Source: Amborella trichopoda (lineage: Eukaryota; Streptophyta; Magnoliopsida; Amborellales; Amborellaceae). From it: 64,000 bases of DNA. The stretch lies in the NCBI RefSeq assembly GCF_000471905.2, contig NW_006494943.1:1187443-1251442 (forward strand), in the 5' to 3' direction. The translations under genes and the position numbers were made by a program. A model generated the notes under the pieces. It had not been told where the DNA came from, ran no database searches, and saw only the letters and a list, made by a program, of their open reading frames with translations. Shown piece by piece: positions 1 through 10,576 of this stretch; positions within the stretch are counted from its first letter, which is position 1, and every line of letters begins with the position of its first letter.

Positions 1-211
1 TCCCAAGGTGATAGGTAAAATTGATTTTGAGAACACATATGATAAGGTAGATTGGTATGTTTTGCATGAGATTATGAGCAAAATAGAATTTTTCTCTAGA
101 TAGAGGTTATGGATCCAATGATGGCTTTCAATTACTCATTTTTCCATTTTATTTAACGGAAATCATATGGTTACTTCAAGGCTTCTAGGTGGATTCATCA
201 AGGAGACCTTT
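1..211 (+). pseudogene. LINE reverse transcriptase fragment, left part
   Basis: The frame starting at base 5 reads VIGKIDFENTYDKVDW, the conserved reverse-transcriptase block of plant L1-type LINEs (usual form: DFEKAYDxVxW). Further on, a degenerate VNGNPH..F..SRGLRQGDP-like region runs into GGFIKET at the insertion point. A TAG stop at 101-103 breaks the frame, so this copy is dead. The LINE begins left of the window. It is cut at base 211 by the LTR retrotransposon at 212-11483 and resumes at 11489, with CCTTT (207-211) repeated at 11484-11488. Family assignment rests on motif recognition. Confidence 0.8.
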
Positions 212-1101
212 TGTAGACACCCTATTTTTAAAACTGACAAATTCTGTGATATTCTTGAACCCTTAGGACCACACTATCCCAGTGAACCCCTGAACCACAA
301 ACCATCATAGTTCACGATCGCTATCGTGTGATCCAGAATCGTGCAGGACTGTTTTAGTAATAAATCAAGTTAAAATAACTAGACAACTTATTTTTACCTA
401 ATTTTTTGTAGGTATCACAAAAATAGGTGAATCACCCCAGAATTTGAAACTGCTTTGGTCATATTTGGGCTCCTTTTAACCCCCAAAATAGAAATTTGGC
501 TGGCAAATTTACTTGAAATTGGCATATATCCATTCTGGTATGATTTGAACCTTTATATAAGCACATTTTGTTACCCATTTAAGGTTGGACTATGTTAACC
601 TGTAGGCTAGGAAATCTGACAGAGATAGAGAGAGCCCTAAGAGAAAATCTAGATCTAGAGAAGCAACATTAAGCCCTACTCCCGCCTCCTGGATAGCCTA
701 GATCAACAAAACTCTAGTTCAACTAAGCCTAGGTTTGGTTAAGTTTGAAGAGAAAACAACATATGACATACGTACACAGTCGTGGTTCTGATACGGGCGA
801 CGCCTCGAAGCCTCGGATGCCCCTGACCAACTGGCCTGGCTAGGTATTTTCCTCATCATCTCTTTTTCTCTTATGTTTCATTTATTTTGTTAGATTTATG
901 ATTTTTTTTTATTCAATCTTTCGTACTTTCGGATCGATGTTGGCTTTGCCACTTATCTGATAGTGGATCTAATCATATTTAATAAATTTGGCATCAGATC
1001 AGAATTTGATTTTTCTCACTCTCTATCATTTTTAAAATCAGTTTGTGGTACGGATCTGAGAGATCTTCCGCTGAAGATCTATCCGATTTGCATCGTAAAC
1101 A
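212..1101 (+). repeat. 5' LTR (890 bp)
   Basis: Begins TGTAGACACCC and ends GCATCGTAAACA, so it has the TG...CA termini. It aligns end to end with 10577-11483, sharing for example a CCACACTATCCCAGTGAACC-type segment, the TATA region and the final GATTTGCATCGTAAACA. Visible substitutions and small indels between the LTRs mean the insertion is not recent. A TATA box lies at 554-560. Short open frames inside are incidental. Confidence 0.93.
554..560 (+). promoter_or_regulatory. TATA box of the 5' LTR
   Basis: TATATAA in the context CTTTATATAAGCACATTTTG. The 3' LTR keeps the same box at 10919-10925. This is the probable Pol II core promoter of the retrotransposon, which would place the U3/R boundary about 30 bp downstream. 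Inferred from sequence alone. Confidence 0.6.
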
Positions 1102-1104
1102 GTT

Positions 1105-1122
1105 TGGCGCCCACCGTGGGGC
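1105..1122 (+). other. Primer binding site, tRNA-Lys type
   Basis: TGGCGCCCACCGTGGGGC starts 3 nt after the LTR end. Its reverse complement, GCCCCACGGTGGGCGCCA, agrees with the 3' end of plant tRNA-Lys(CUU) plus CCA as I remember that tRNA. It fixes the element orientation as + and the LTR boundary at 1101. Confidence 0.8.
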
Positions 1123-1955
1123 ATTTCAAGCTAGATACGAGCATGAATTACGTTTTTTTATTCACTTTTTTCTGTTTTCTTTTTAAAAATAAAAAATAAA
1201 ATTTTTGCAGCATCTCTTTATTGCAAGAATGTGTTATGCTAAGTACTCACGCACATCCATGTAAGGCACGAACTTGGTCTTGTTAGTCGTAAAACCTTAT
1301 GCATATTTTTTCTCTCAACTGTATGTGCTTCCTTGCACCTCCTGTTATACATTATTTTTTATTTCTTTTTGAAAATTTTCATTCTTAAAAAAAAAAAAAA
1401 AAAGAAAAAAAAAAAGAAGAAAAGAATCATTCTTAAAAAAATAAATAAATAAATAAAAGAGAAAAAGAAAAGGAGGAGGTTCGCTTTAATGAAAATTTGT
1501 TGCTTCAGAGGATCTAGCTCTCAGCTTACATGTTCATCACCTACATGTTACATTCTACTGATATTTTGTTTTGTTTGTTTTGCACCTTAAAACTTTTACC
1601 CTTCTTGTTTCGATTCCTTCTCGTTTCCTTCAAACATGAAAAGAAAAAAAAAAACAACTTTAGAAGGTCAAGCTTTAAGGTCCACTTTCTCACATAAAAT
1701 TCTAAAAGGAAAACTTATCGCCTAAAAAAAAAAAAAAGGTCTTCATCTTTTAGGACATTTTCTTTTTGTTTTAAAAAAAAAGAAAGAATTATTTTTCTAA
1801 ATAAAAGAGATCTTTTAAGGCCTTTTTATTTTTCAAAAACAAAAAATTCATTTCTTCTCTTGTAATTTACCACTTCCAGAAGAATTAAAAAAACAAAAAT
1901 TTCTTGCTAAAAAGTTGTTTTCTTTAAGTCGCTTTGTTTTCCAAAACAAAATAAG

Positions 1956-2005
<50 letters not shown>

Positions 2006-2906
2006 GGTAGGGAACACAATATTTTGTTTTGTGTGTTGATCTCTTGCTCATGGTCATCACGCCTTCCTGTTTCCTTCCATAAAAGATTTGTTAACTTGTT
2101 ATTATCTTCCTAAAGCACTTTCTTTCTTGTTCGTGGCCATCACGCCTTTCCGTTTCTTTCCATGAAAATTTGTTAACTTGTTATTAGCTTGCTAAAGAGA
2201 TAAGGGTTTCGGTCATCTTCTTTCTCTTATTTCCTAAAGAGAAGTTGTTCTATTAATTAATCACGTGAAGCATGACTTAGTTTTCGAAGAAAAAAAAAAT
2301 GCACTTCTTCTACCTAAAAAAAAGCAAGCCCTCATCACCTTTAGAAAAAAAAAAACGAATTTTCTTTAAAAGAAAAACAAAACAAAACAAAAACATTTGG
2401 AGGCCTTTTCATTTTTCAGAAAAACAAAAGAACTAAAAAAAAAGACTCTTTTTTAAGCAGCCTCTTTCTTTAAAAAAAGAAAAAAAAAAAAAAAACTTTT
2501 AGTCCTCTTTTTTTAAAAAAAACAAAGATTATTGTTGTAAAAAAAAAATTTGTTTTGTTTTCTTTAGGGATATTCTATGTCCAAAAAAAAAAGAAAAAAA
2601 AGTGGGTGTTTGAGGCCATCTTATATATATATATATATGGATATAGCCAGTTTTATTTTAAAATAAAAAATCACTTTCCCAAGAAAAAAATCAGCAGTTT
2701 TTTTTAGGCATCTTTGTACAAAAAAAAAAAAAACTTTTAAAGGCAATATTGCTTTAAAAAAAAAAACATTTAAGGCCTTTCTCATTTTTGAAAATAGAAA
2801 ATTTTCTTTGCAAGATAAATAAATAAATAAAAACAACTTTTGAAGCTCATTTGGTTTAAAAAAAAAAAATCACTTTAAAAAAAATCACCTTTAAGGCATC
2901 TTCTTT

Positions 2907-2939
<33 letters not shown>

Positions 2940-3060
2940 ATTAAAAAAAAAGTTCTCTTTCATTTCTTTGTTTGTAATTTGGCATTTGCCACTTCTTTCT
3001 CTTTTCATTAAAAAAAAGGGGGATAAAAAAAAATTCCAAGGTCACCTTCACTCTCTCTCT
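1123..3060 (+). repeat. Low-complexity A/T-rich leader with microsatellites
   Basis: The retrotransposon leader is dominated by A-runs and T-runs in a degenerate repeat of the form AAAAAACTTTTAAGGCC..TTTTC. It contains an (AAT)n tract at about 1955-2004, (TA)n at 2621-2638 and (TA)n followed by (TG)n at 2907-2940. No credible coding sequence is present; the poly-Tyr frame on the minus strand is the AAT microsatellite. Confidence 0.75.
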
Positions 3061-3699
3061 AATTGTGCCTTGATCGAATTACCTTTGACTTAGGCCCTGC
3101 TCAATTAGGCACGGACTGCGCCTGGTTCCACGTTTATTAATTGCATACCCTCTTAGGGGTTGCTTACCCCTGCGCCTCAACTATGCTCTCGATCAGTTAA
3201 ACGTTGACTAGAAGCACACCTCACTTGGAATGATTTGTGCCAAGTGCTCATATTTCTTTCTTATGTATTTGCTTGCTTGCCATTTTCCTTTCGCTTGCAT
3301 GCTTCTTTACACACCATTGCACATAATGGATCGGTGAAGCCCGAGAAACGAACAAAAGTTTTCAAAAACCCTCAAAATCTGACATTAACTGTCGTGAGGG
3401 GAACCCAGCATTGAGAGCTGAGGCGGTTGGGATTTGTGTAACTTTAACTATAAGCACCCATCTGTAATCCTTAGCCTCAAAGCAACTCCACACATAGTAG
3501 GACTTGGTTGATTCATTTAACAAGTGACCAGGACCTATGTGAGGACCTACTCAACCTTGCTACATTTCAATAATTAGGAACCCACTCTGACCGAGCATAC
3601 CCATAGTTTAGGACAAAGTTTTCTAGTGCATTGTTTGCTTATCTCAGTTGTTTAATATTAGATCCTAGTCTAGATCCACTTTTGGTCTGAGCTAAAACG

Positions 3700-4165
3700 T
3701 TCTAGGTCCAAGTCCAGGCTTGTACCGAGTCTAGCCTAGGTCCGAACCAGTGTCACACCCAAGTCCGAAGGCCGAATCTATACCCCTTTTTTCTCTAAGC
3801 CAAGGCTCACGCCAAATCTCACCTAGACCTTAGTCCAAATCCATACTCGATCTAAATTTGAAATCTTCTAGGTCCAAGTCCAAGCTTGTGCCCAGCCTAA
3901 ACTAGGTCTGAACTAGGTTAACACCTAGGTCCGAACCTAGGCCCCCTTTTGATCCGAGCCAAGGCTCATTTTTAACCCAACCTTAATCCAATCCGGGTCA
4001 ACACTCGGTTTGATATCCAATCCTTCTAGGTCTAAGCCCAAGCTTGTGCTCAACCTAACCCAAGTCTGAACCAGGTTCACCCCCAGTTCCGAGCTTAGGC
4101 TCCGTCTCGGTCCAAGCCGGGACTCATACCCATATAGTCTAAATCTTAGTCTAGGTTCTAGCCTA
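3700..4165 (+). repeat. Tandem repeat, three units of about 160 bp
   Basis: Three head-to-tail units start at 3700, 3866 and 4024, each opening with TTCTAGGTCYAAG and carrying the same order of CTTGTRC, AGGTCYGAAC and CCGAGCC-like blocks. The units differ by many substitutions, so the array is old. Internal tandem repeats in non-coding parts are typical of Tat-type retrotransposons. Confidence 0.8.
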
Positions 4166-4818
4166 GGGCGATTATGATGATTGTTCCACAACTGACTCCA
4201 AACTTAACCTTTCCAAACTTAAGGACCAGTATGCCACAATCCCTTGGGATTACAGACATAACCCGAGTCCGTCCATTTTTCGATGCCCAAGTCTTCAATT
4301 AGAGGTAGAGTCTCAAGGATTGGTTCCAGATCCTGAAATATATGTTCCTCGAAGAGCTAGCTCAGCCCAAAAAACTTGCATAGTCAAGGGGTTCAACCCG
4401 GGGTCATCTTGTAAGGGCTCTTAGGCACCCAAAGTAAGAATAGAGTGAGGGAGGAGGTTCATGCAGTGTCAAATGCTCATTCCCATAGCTCAAATCAAGA
4501 CAATTTTGAGACACGATAGCCTCAAAACCTTGATAACCAAGACCCACTTAGGTCTAGGGGATCTAACTTAGCCTCAAGTCCTCATGATAACCTGAACGTT
4601 GTACGAAACAGAGGTATCGACCTGAACCGTCCCCTAGGTGATCTAGGTATCCAAGCTGCCTTCCAAAGTTTAGTTGATCGAGGCTATATTGTTCATGCCC
4701 CAACACATGGATCAATTCCAAACTAGTTTAGTGTTATAGGGAAACCCTAGGACGACCAAGTCAACCGATTCTTCAATCTGTCCCAGTAGTCCGTTTGGTC
4801 CAACATACCGTGTAATTT

Positions 4819-5380
4819 TTGCAACCGGTGGCGACACTTATGGGACAATATGTACATCAGGCACGTGTATACCAAACTGCCCTGGTGACTGCGGCTCATC
4901 AACCTCAAGTCCATATGGGTCAATACATACCCCAATCCTTGATTCATCGGTCTACACTTGGGAACCCGCCAACTAGTGGGCCTACCGTCATGTTGAATTC
5001 CCAATATGAAGGCATCATGAAAGGAATGCAAGATATGCTTTTAAGATTGGGCATTCACGAAGTTTTACTCCCAAAGGCCTATGTTCATGAGACCCTCGGA
5101 GGCATGGAGGTCCTTCCCTTCAGATTAGTCATCCCATAATTCCGAAACAAATTCAATGGGAAGAGCGATCCAAATACTCATGGTCATGCAAACCTCCTCT
5201 CCATTCCAGCTTTACATGATAGGTCAAATCAACAGAAGGTCATACTTTCGTAAATGTTGTCCGGTGAGGCTCTGAACTGGCATCGAAGAATGATGTGTAT
5301 TCAACCGCACATCACTCCATATGAAATGTTCAACCAATTCGTCTCCCACTACCATGGATCGACATCAAGACCTCTCTCAC
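4819..5380 (+). pseudogene. Retrotransposon gag, N-terminal part
   Basis: An open frame from 4819 to 5139 holds a Q/P-rich stretch followed by EGIMKGMQDMLLRLG and a LVIP block. Coding-like sequence continues in shifted frames with FNGKSDPNTHGHAN, a LSGEALNWHRRM block and MFNQFVSHYHGS. These match the order of the plant retrotransposon gag domain (F.G..DP..H, then G.A..W, then F...F). A stop follows LVIP and a further stop precedes the SGEALNW block, so gag is not translatable. It is then cut at 5381 by a hAT-type element. Family assignment is by motif order; no nucleocapsid zinc knuckle is seen. Confidence 0.65.
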
Positions 5381-5771
5381 CAGTGGTTTAAAAAACGAAT
5401 CGGCGACCCGGATCAGGCGTCCCAAAAACCCATCTGAATCGGCGAATCGACGATTCGGATCGGGAATCGGGCAGAATCGCTTGGATTAAGCCTTAAAAAA
5501 ATTCAAAAAAATTATTAAAATTCATTATAAATGTTTTTTTTAGGAATCCAATAAGAAATGAGGGTAATACATTATTAACTTTCATTGTTTTCATCAATTT
5601 ATGAATATTGAGATGTTCTTTCCCTGTATGAACTTATGTTGACCATTAAATTTACAGCACACAAAAGAAATCGTAGAATTATCATGGATTAAGTATATAA
5701 TCATATATGGACTACAATAAAGAGTTGACTAAATCGATGAAAAATTGGCCACTAAAATCTCGAATTGGTGG

Positions 5772-6198
5772 NNNNNNNNNNNNNNNNNNNNNNNNNNNNN
5801 NNNNNNNNNNNNNNNNNNNNNNNNNNNNNNNNNNNNNNNNNNNNNNNNNNNNNNNNNNNNNNNNNNNNNNNNNNNNNNNNNNNNNNNNNNNNNNNNNNNN
5901 NNNNNNNNNNNNNNNNNNNNNNNNNNNNNNNNNNNNNNNNNNNNNNNNNNNNNNNNNNNNNNNNNNNNNNNNNNNNNNNNNNNNNNNNNNNNNNNNNNNN
6001 NNNNNNNNNNNNNNNNNNNNNNNNNNNNNNNNNNNNNNNNNNNNNNNNNNNNNNNNNNNNNNNNNNNNNNNNNNNNNNNNNNNNNNNNNNNNNNNNNNNN
6101 NNNNNNNNNNNNNNNNNNNNNNNNNNNNNNNNNNNNNNNNNNNNNNNNNNNNNNNNNNNNNNNNNNNNNNNNNNNNNNNNNNNNNNNNNNNNNNNNNN
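5772..6198. other. Assembly gap (427 N) inside hAT copy 1
   Basis: A run of N. All long open frames reported across it are artefacts. Confidence 0.99.
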
Positions 6199-6544
6199 AA
6201 ATCCAAAATATTTTATAATATCATCTAATTTAAAATTTATTATTGACAGCTGTAAGAAAAATAGTACACTACATGATTTATAATACAAAAATTAATAAAT
6301 AAAATCAAAGATTTGGTTATCAATGTAGAAATTATTAGAATGCGTACCAATTTTCTTTAATTTTTTTAGGTTTCTAGAATAAATTAGTGGAAGAGATTGT
6401 TAGTAGAAAGAGAGAGATTTTAAATGGCCTCATTGTATGAATCCTATCTTTAAATTACTAAATTTATGTTAAATTAATATTACTAAATTTATGTTAAAGA
6501 CCATCATGTTATAAAAATAAAAAATATAATTAGACCATTTATTC

Positions 6545-7110
6545 TTAAGTTGTATTTAGAAATACCTTTTATTTTTTTGACAAGAAATACTTATTGTGTT
6601 ATCTTTTACTTTTTTTTACAAGAAAAATATGATACTTGTTGATTATCTTCTTCTTCTTTTTTGACAAAAGAAAAAATATGTTGTACTATATTTTTTTTTC
6701 TTGTTGTATTACTTTTTATTGTTTTTTACAAGAAAAATAAAAAAAATGATGCTGCCAAAATACATTTTATTTTTTTATGCCTTTTGTTTTATTTTTTTAC
6801 AAGAAATACTTGTTATATTACCTTGTATTTTTTTTACAAGAAAAATAAAAAAATGTTGCATTATCTTTTTTATCTTTATCTTGAAAATCCTTTTATTTTA
6901 AATTTTTTCTATTTTTTTACAACAGTATTTTCGACCTTTGTTTATTTTTTTGACAACAAATTGTATTTTTTTTACAAGAAAAATAAAACAATATTGCATT
7001 TTTTTTTTATCTTTATCTTGAAAAGCCTTTTGTTTTGTATTTTTTCTATTTTTTTACAACAGTATTTTCTGCCTTTGTTTATTTTTTTAACAATAAATTT
7101 TTTTTATTTG
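6545..7110. repeat. T-rich tandem array inside hAT copy 1
   Basis: Repeated units built on TTTTTTTACAAGAAAAATAAA plus TGTTGCATT or CTTTATCTTGAAAA segments. Two longer units near 6840-6960 and 6970-7100 are clearly duplicates. The apparent F/Y/K-rich open frames are by-products of this array. The corresponding place in copy 2 carries a different T-rich tandem unit. Confidence 0.75.
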
Positions 7111-7130
7111 TGCGCTCAAAAAACATTTTG

Positions 7131-7240
7131 TGTGCGCTAAGGGGTTCGAACTCCAAAAAATTTTGGTTGTGCGCTAAGGGGTTTGAACCCTAGATGTCCA
7201 TCGCAAAATCCATGTTGTCAACCAACATGACCACGTTGCC
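7131..7240 (-). ncRNA. tRNA-like segment with A-box and duplicated B-box
   Basis: The minus strand reads an A-box-like TGGTCATGTTGGTTG (about 7217-7231) and, downstream, a B-box-like GGGTTCAAACCCC (around 7180-7191). A second B-box-like GAGTTCGAACCCC lies at about 7141-7154, because GTGCGCTAAGGGGTTYGAAC is duplicated in tandem. The equivalent segment of copy 3 resembles tRNA-Val much more closely. It may be a decayed SINE or tRNA relic carried in the element. Whether it is transcribed is unknown. Confidence 0.4.
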
Positions 7241-7312
7241 TCATGTGATTTTATTTGATTCTATAATAATATATATTCAAACATCTTGCTTTAATGATTT
7301 TTTGTGGGAATT

Positions 7313-7353
7313 ATCCCACATCGAAGGATGAGTGTCGTTTGGTTCTCTATAAA
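7313..7353 (+). promoter_or_regulatory. snRNA-type USE plus TATA, Pol III spacing
   Basis: ATCCCACATCG at 7313-7323 is an exact match to the plant snRNA upstream sequence element (RTCCCACATCG). A TATAAA box follows at 7348-7353, leaving 24 nt between them. In plants, spacing of about 23-26 bp marks Pol III snRNA promoters (U6 type), while about 33-34 bp marks Pol II ones. Transcription would start near 7378 and could end at the T6 run around 7496-7501. The predicted RNA of about 120 nt is not U6, U3 or 7SL. USE also overlaps a TGTGGGAATTATCCCACA palindrome. Confidence 0.5.
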
Positions 7354-7397
7354 GTCCTTTGTAATAGATACTTCAATGCACGCATAGAAAAGAGAGG

Positions 7398-7480
7398 GGG
7401 AAGACATGTGAGGTGAGTTACCACGTGTTACTCCCGTGAGGCGGCCACGTGTTGCTCTTGTGAGGCGGACACGTGTAAAC
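7398..7480 (+). repeat. CACGTG cluster in duplicated units
   Basis: Within about 75 bp there are three CACGTG hexamers and one ACATGTG. They are carried on repeats of the form GTGAGGCGGMCACGTGT. The cluster lies just downstream of the USE/TATA pair, inside the predicted short transcript. CACGTG is a G-box, but here it may simply reflect the repeat. Confidence 0.55.
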
Positions 7481-7651
7481 CCAAAAATTTACATCTTTTT
7501 TCGGCGAGACTCGCGATTCACTATTGAGAATCGCCCAGATCTCTCTGGACACGGGCAATTCCCGATTATTTCGTGGAACCGGCTCGGTAGCAGACGATTC
7601 CCGAGTCGAACCGGAAGAGCCCGGCTCGACTCGACGAGTTTTCAAACACTG

Positions 7652-8100
7652 TTATTGACACTCAAACAGGGGCAAATTATCCCTTCAATCCACTCTTCCA
7701 AGTTAATGCAATATATGACTCGCACCAATGGATAAATAAATCTAACTTACAAGAGCAATATGAACTTGAGCATAAGCTCATCCGAGACTCGGAAGATGTG
7801 GATTCTCAAACTCATGGTGACAAGAAAAACCTTAATTTCAGGAAAATAACTTAAGAAGAGGCAGAGGAGCAGATTCTTCAAGGAGACCTATTGCCTCAAA
7901 TATCAAAAGAAGTTGACCTTCTGGAAATTCTAAGAGGCCCACCTAGGTCGTCTTCACAAGAATTCCTAGATGATTCACCCATTTGGGACGAGGAATTTAA
8001 AGCTGATGACCAAATTGGGTCACCTCCTCAAGAGGAGAGATTTCAAGAGCTTAACTGGGGCAGGAGCACAACTTCGATAACCATGGCGCCCCCATATTAA
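7652..8100 (+). pseudogene. Retrotransposon internal coding region, resumed after hAT insertion
   Basis: Coding-like sequence resumes right after the hAT element in the +1 frame at 7655 (DTQTGANYPFNPLFQVN...). An open frame at 7891-8100 follows, acidic and rich in E, D, P and S. There is a TAA stop just before it. It is probably the 3' part of gag or the gag-pol linker of the non-autonomous element. No zinc knuckle or protease motif is visible. After 8100 stops accumulate in all frames. Confidence 0.4.
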
Positions 8101-10576
8101 CAAAGTTCATCTTGTGAACAACAAGTTCCTAACTGAACAGAAAGGCCTGCAGGGGCAACCCCATCAAACTACCTAATATGGGCAATCTCCTCTCATGCGA
8201 GAGCACAACAGGGGCAGTTAATGACATTGGGCCCTTATCTATTAACTCCCAACGTGCTATAAGGTCATCCAATGTTAACTCAGTCACTTTTCTTGTGCGA
8301 GAGTCTTATTCGAGCTTAAGTACTAAGAATGAGCCTACTACAGAATTAACTCCTAAAAAAAAGAAAAACACAAAATTTGGAATGAAAGAGACAATCGAAA
8401 AGGAGTTGGTGATCACTCACCCCTTGCAAAAAACCAAATGGGGCATTCACACCTCAACTTTCATAAGGCATTAACACTTAATGAATAACATAAATTATCC
8501 CATTAATGGGGAAAACCTAATGAGCTTGTCCGTCCATGGGAAAGATTGAGGGATTAGGAAACTAAGAGTGATTCTTAGTCCCAAAATCAAGGTACAAGTA
8601 AGGCAATTCAAAGGACATATTCAAGGGGAACTCGACGACCATTGTTAAAGAGATATTGGACAAAGGAAATTAGAGGATAATCGATATTTGGACCTCCCTG
8701 CCACCTGGATAAGCGAAAGATGATCAAATTCTTGCATAATCTTAAAGCAAAATGCTAAAAAAAAAAACACCACTGACTCTTCTCCTTCTCCTTCGTCATC
8801 TTCTTCAAAAACAAAGAAAAATTTTCGTTGTGCTGAATATCCGAAAGGAATCCTAAGCGTTGGAAAAAAGGCAATCAGGCAGAACACCCGAAAGGGACCC
8901 CGATGCGATGAAAAAATAAATAATAACAAAAAATCCGCTAGGCATAATCTGAAAGGAACCCCCAAGCATTGGAAAAAAGGCTTCTAAGTTGAACACCTGA
9001 AAGGGACCCCGGGGTTGATGAAAAGAAGAAGTTCTCTCCTTTCGTTTTATTCTCCAAAGTCTTTTCTCTCTAAACATCTTCTCTTCCATCTTCTTGATTC
9101 AGAATGGTGTCAAAACAAAAATCAATGAGCATTAACCTGATGGAACATTTTTAAGGACCTCGATTATCTGGACTTCGAAAGGTGAATGGAGGACGAACGC
9201 ATCCGAAAATCCAAAGAGATTCAAAATACCTAGAGGCAGTATCCTGTATTTTTAAAATTATGTTTTGCTCGAAAACTCCAGAGAACTCTCATTTGCATTA
9301 AAATACAAGAGCTGGGGTTGGAAGATAAAGAAATACTTGATGATTCATCATCCTGAAGATTCAAGTAAGGAGCCGACACGCTCATATAGGGTTCACCAAA
9401 AGGGTCACAAGTGGTTAAACTGTATGACCCACATTAAAAAAAAATTTTAAAAAAAAATTAAAAATTTAATTTTAAAACTTTTATTTTAAAAAAATGCTAC
9501 TTAGTGGCACAAGCCTAAACCTCAAGTCAATTTTAAAAGAAAAATCTTTCATTTCAAAAAGAAAAAAAAAAAAAAAATTAAAGCTCCTTGGTGGCACGAG
9601 TCTAAACTGCCAACCACATTTCAGTTCAAAATGCCTAGCCCCGTATAACATAAAAGGTCAGGTGTATCCGCCTAACCCCGTATGACGTTAAAGGTCGAGT
9701 GTATTCGTTTAACCCAGTTTCACATTAAAGGTCGGGTGTATTCAGAAAATATCTAGCTCTGTATGACATAAAAGGTCAGGTGTATCCGTCTAAGCCTGTG
9801 TATCCGTCTAGCCCCGTATGATATAAGGGATCGGGTTTATTTGTCCATCGCTGCATGACGTTAAACTGTTTAGAGGGCTATATGGTTGCAAGAGCTAAAA
9901 CTGCCAACTAAAAATTTGTTTTTCAAAATATCTTTCTCATTTCAAAATTTTGCAGGAGTTAAAACTTCTTGCTTAAAATTTGTTTTTCAAAATATCTTTC
10001 TCATTTCAAAATTTATATCATATGTCTCGTGTTTTCAAACAAATTTAATTTCTTTGTTAAAATTGCGACCTATCCAAATCTCCGGGTTCTATTTCAAAAT
10101 TCACCCATTTTTTCAAAATTCACCCATTGTTTTCAAAATTTCTAAAAAGACTTATGAAGGCGCTTGGACACCCGTATATGATGATTACCGCATTGTCGCC
10201 TCAGCTCTCTCTTCGAAATGGACCAGACAAACATTTTCTTAAACAAGTAAAATTCATAGAAGACCTTAGGAAACCCTAAGGAAATCAAAGAAAATGTCAG
10301 TTTCAAGAATTTAAAAGTGAAAACCTCTAAAGTTAAGGGACATGGCCAGAAAATCTACTTGAGTTCCAAGCTTGTGTAAATCATTGGAACATCTCAAGCC
10401 GAAAACCCTAGGATGAAAATGCCCTAGGTGGGGTGAGTGATGAGCTCATTGTCTTGGAGGGAACTTTGGTGTGCCCTCTGATCGCGTTACATCAGATAAA
10501 TCAAAATATCAGCAGTGTCTACTTCTTTGACACTTACCTGTCCCTCGAAGGATGGGGAGGGCCAAAGAAGAGCAAT
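8101..10576 (+). repeat. Non-coding 3' internal region with tandem repeats
   Basis: No pol genes here. Two repeat blocks stand out. At about 8826-9014 there is a two-copy unit of about 110-120 bp with CCGAAAGG..CC, GCGTTGGAAAAAAGGC and AACACCCGAAAGGGACCCC. At about 9628-9870 there is a degenerate array of about 45-50 bp with core CCCCGTATGACRTTAAAGG followed by TCGGGTGTATCCG. A CTCATTTCAAAATTT-containing segment at about 9908-10015 is also duplicated. Short open frames inside are not convincing genes. Confidence 0.7.
10547..10576 (+). other. Polypurine tract region before the 3' LTR
   Basis: The purine-rich segment GGATGGGGAGGG and then AAAGAAGAGCAAT immediately precede the 3' LTR TG at 10577. 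This is the expected position for plus-strand priming. Confidence 0.6.

Larger units (their letters stand above)
5381..7651 (-). mobile_element. hAT-type non-autonomous element, copy 1
   Basis: The ends are CAGTGGTTTAAAAAACG (5381) and the inverted CAGTGTTTGAAAACTCG (ending 7651), typical hAT-style CAGTG termini. Judged by similarity to the other copies, the element lies in minus orientation. Bases 5395-5760 are the reverse complement of the 3' ends of copies 2 and 3, and the GC-rich GAGTCGAACCGG-type 5' end lies near 7500-7640. The 8-bp flanks (TCTCTCAC and TTATTGAC) match at only 4 of 8 positions, so the target duplication is decayed. The interior holds an N gap, a T-rich tandem array, a tRNA-like segment and a Pol III-like promoter. 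No transposase is visible. It interrupts gag. Confidence 0.8.

Noticed and set aside
1848..2060. Poly-Tyr frame on the minus strand
   Set aside because: It is the translation of an (AAT)n microsatellite.
5707..6288. Long open frames across N
   Set aside because: They consist almost wholly of unknown bases; no coding evidence.
6661..7140. 159-codon hydrophobic frame resembling a membrane protein
   Set aside because: F/Y/L richness comes from T-runs in the tandem array of hAT copy 1; no homology motif.
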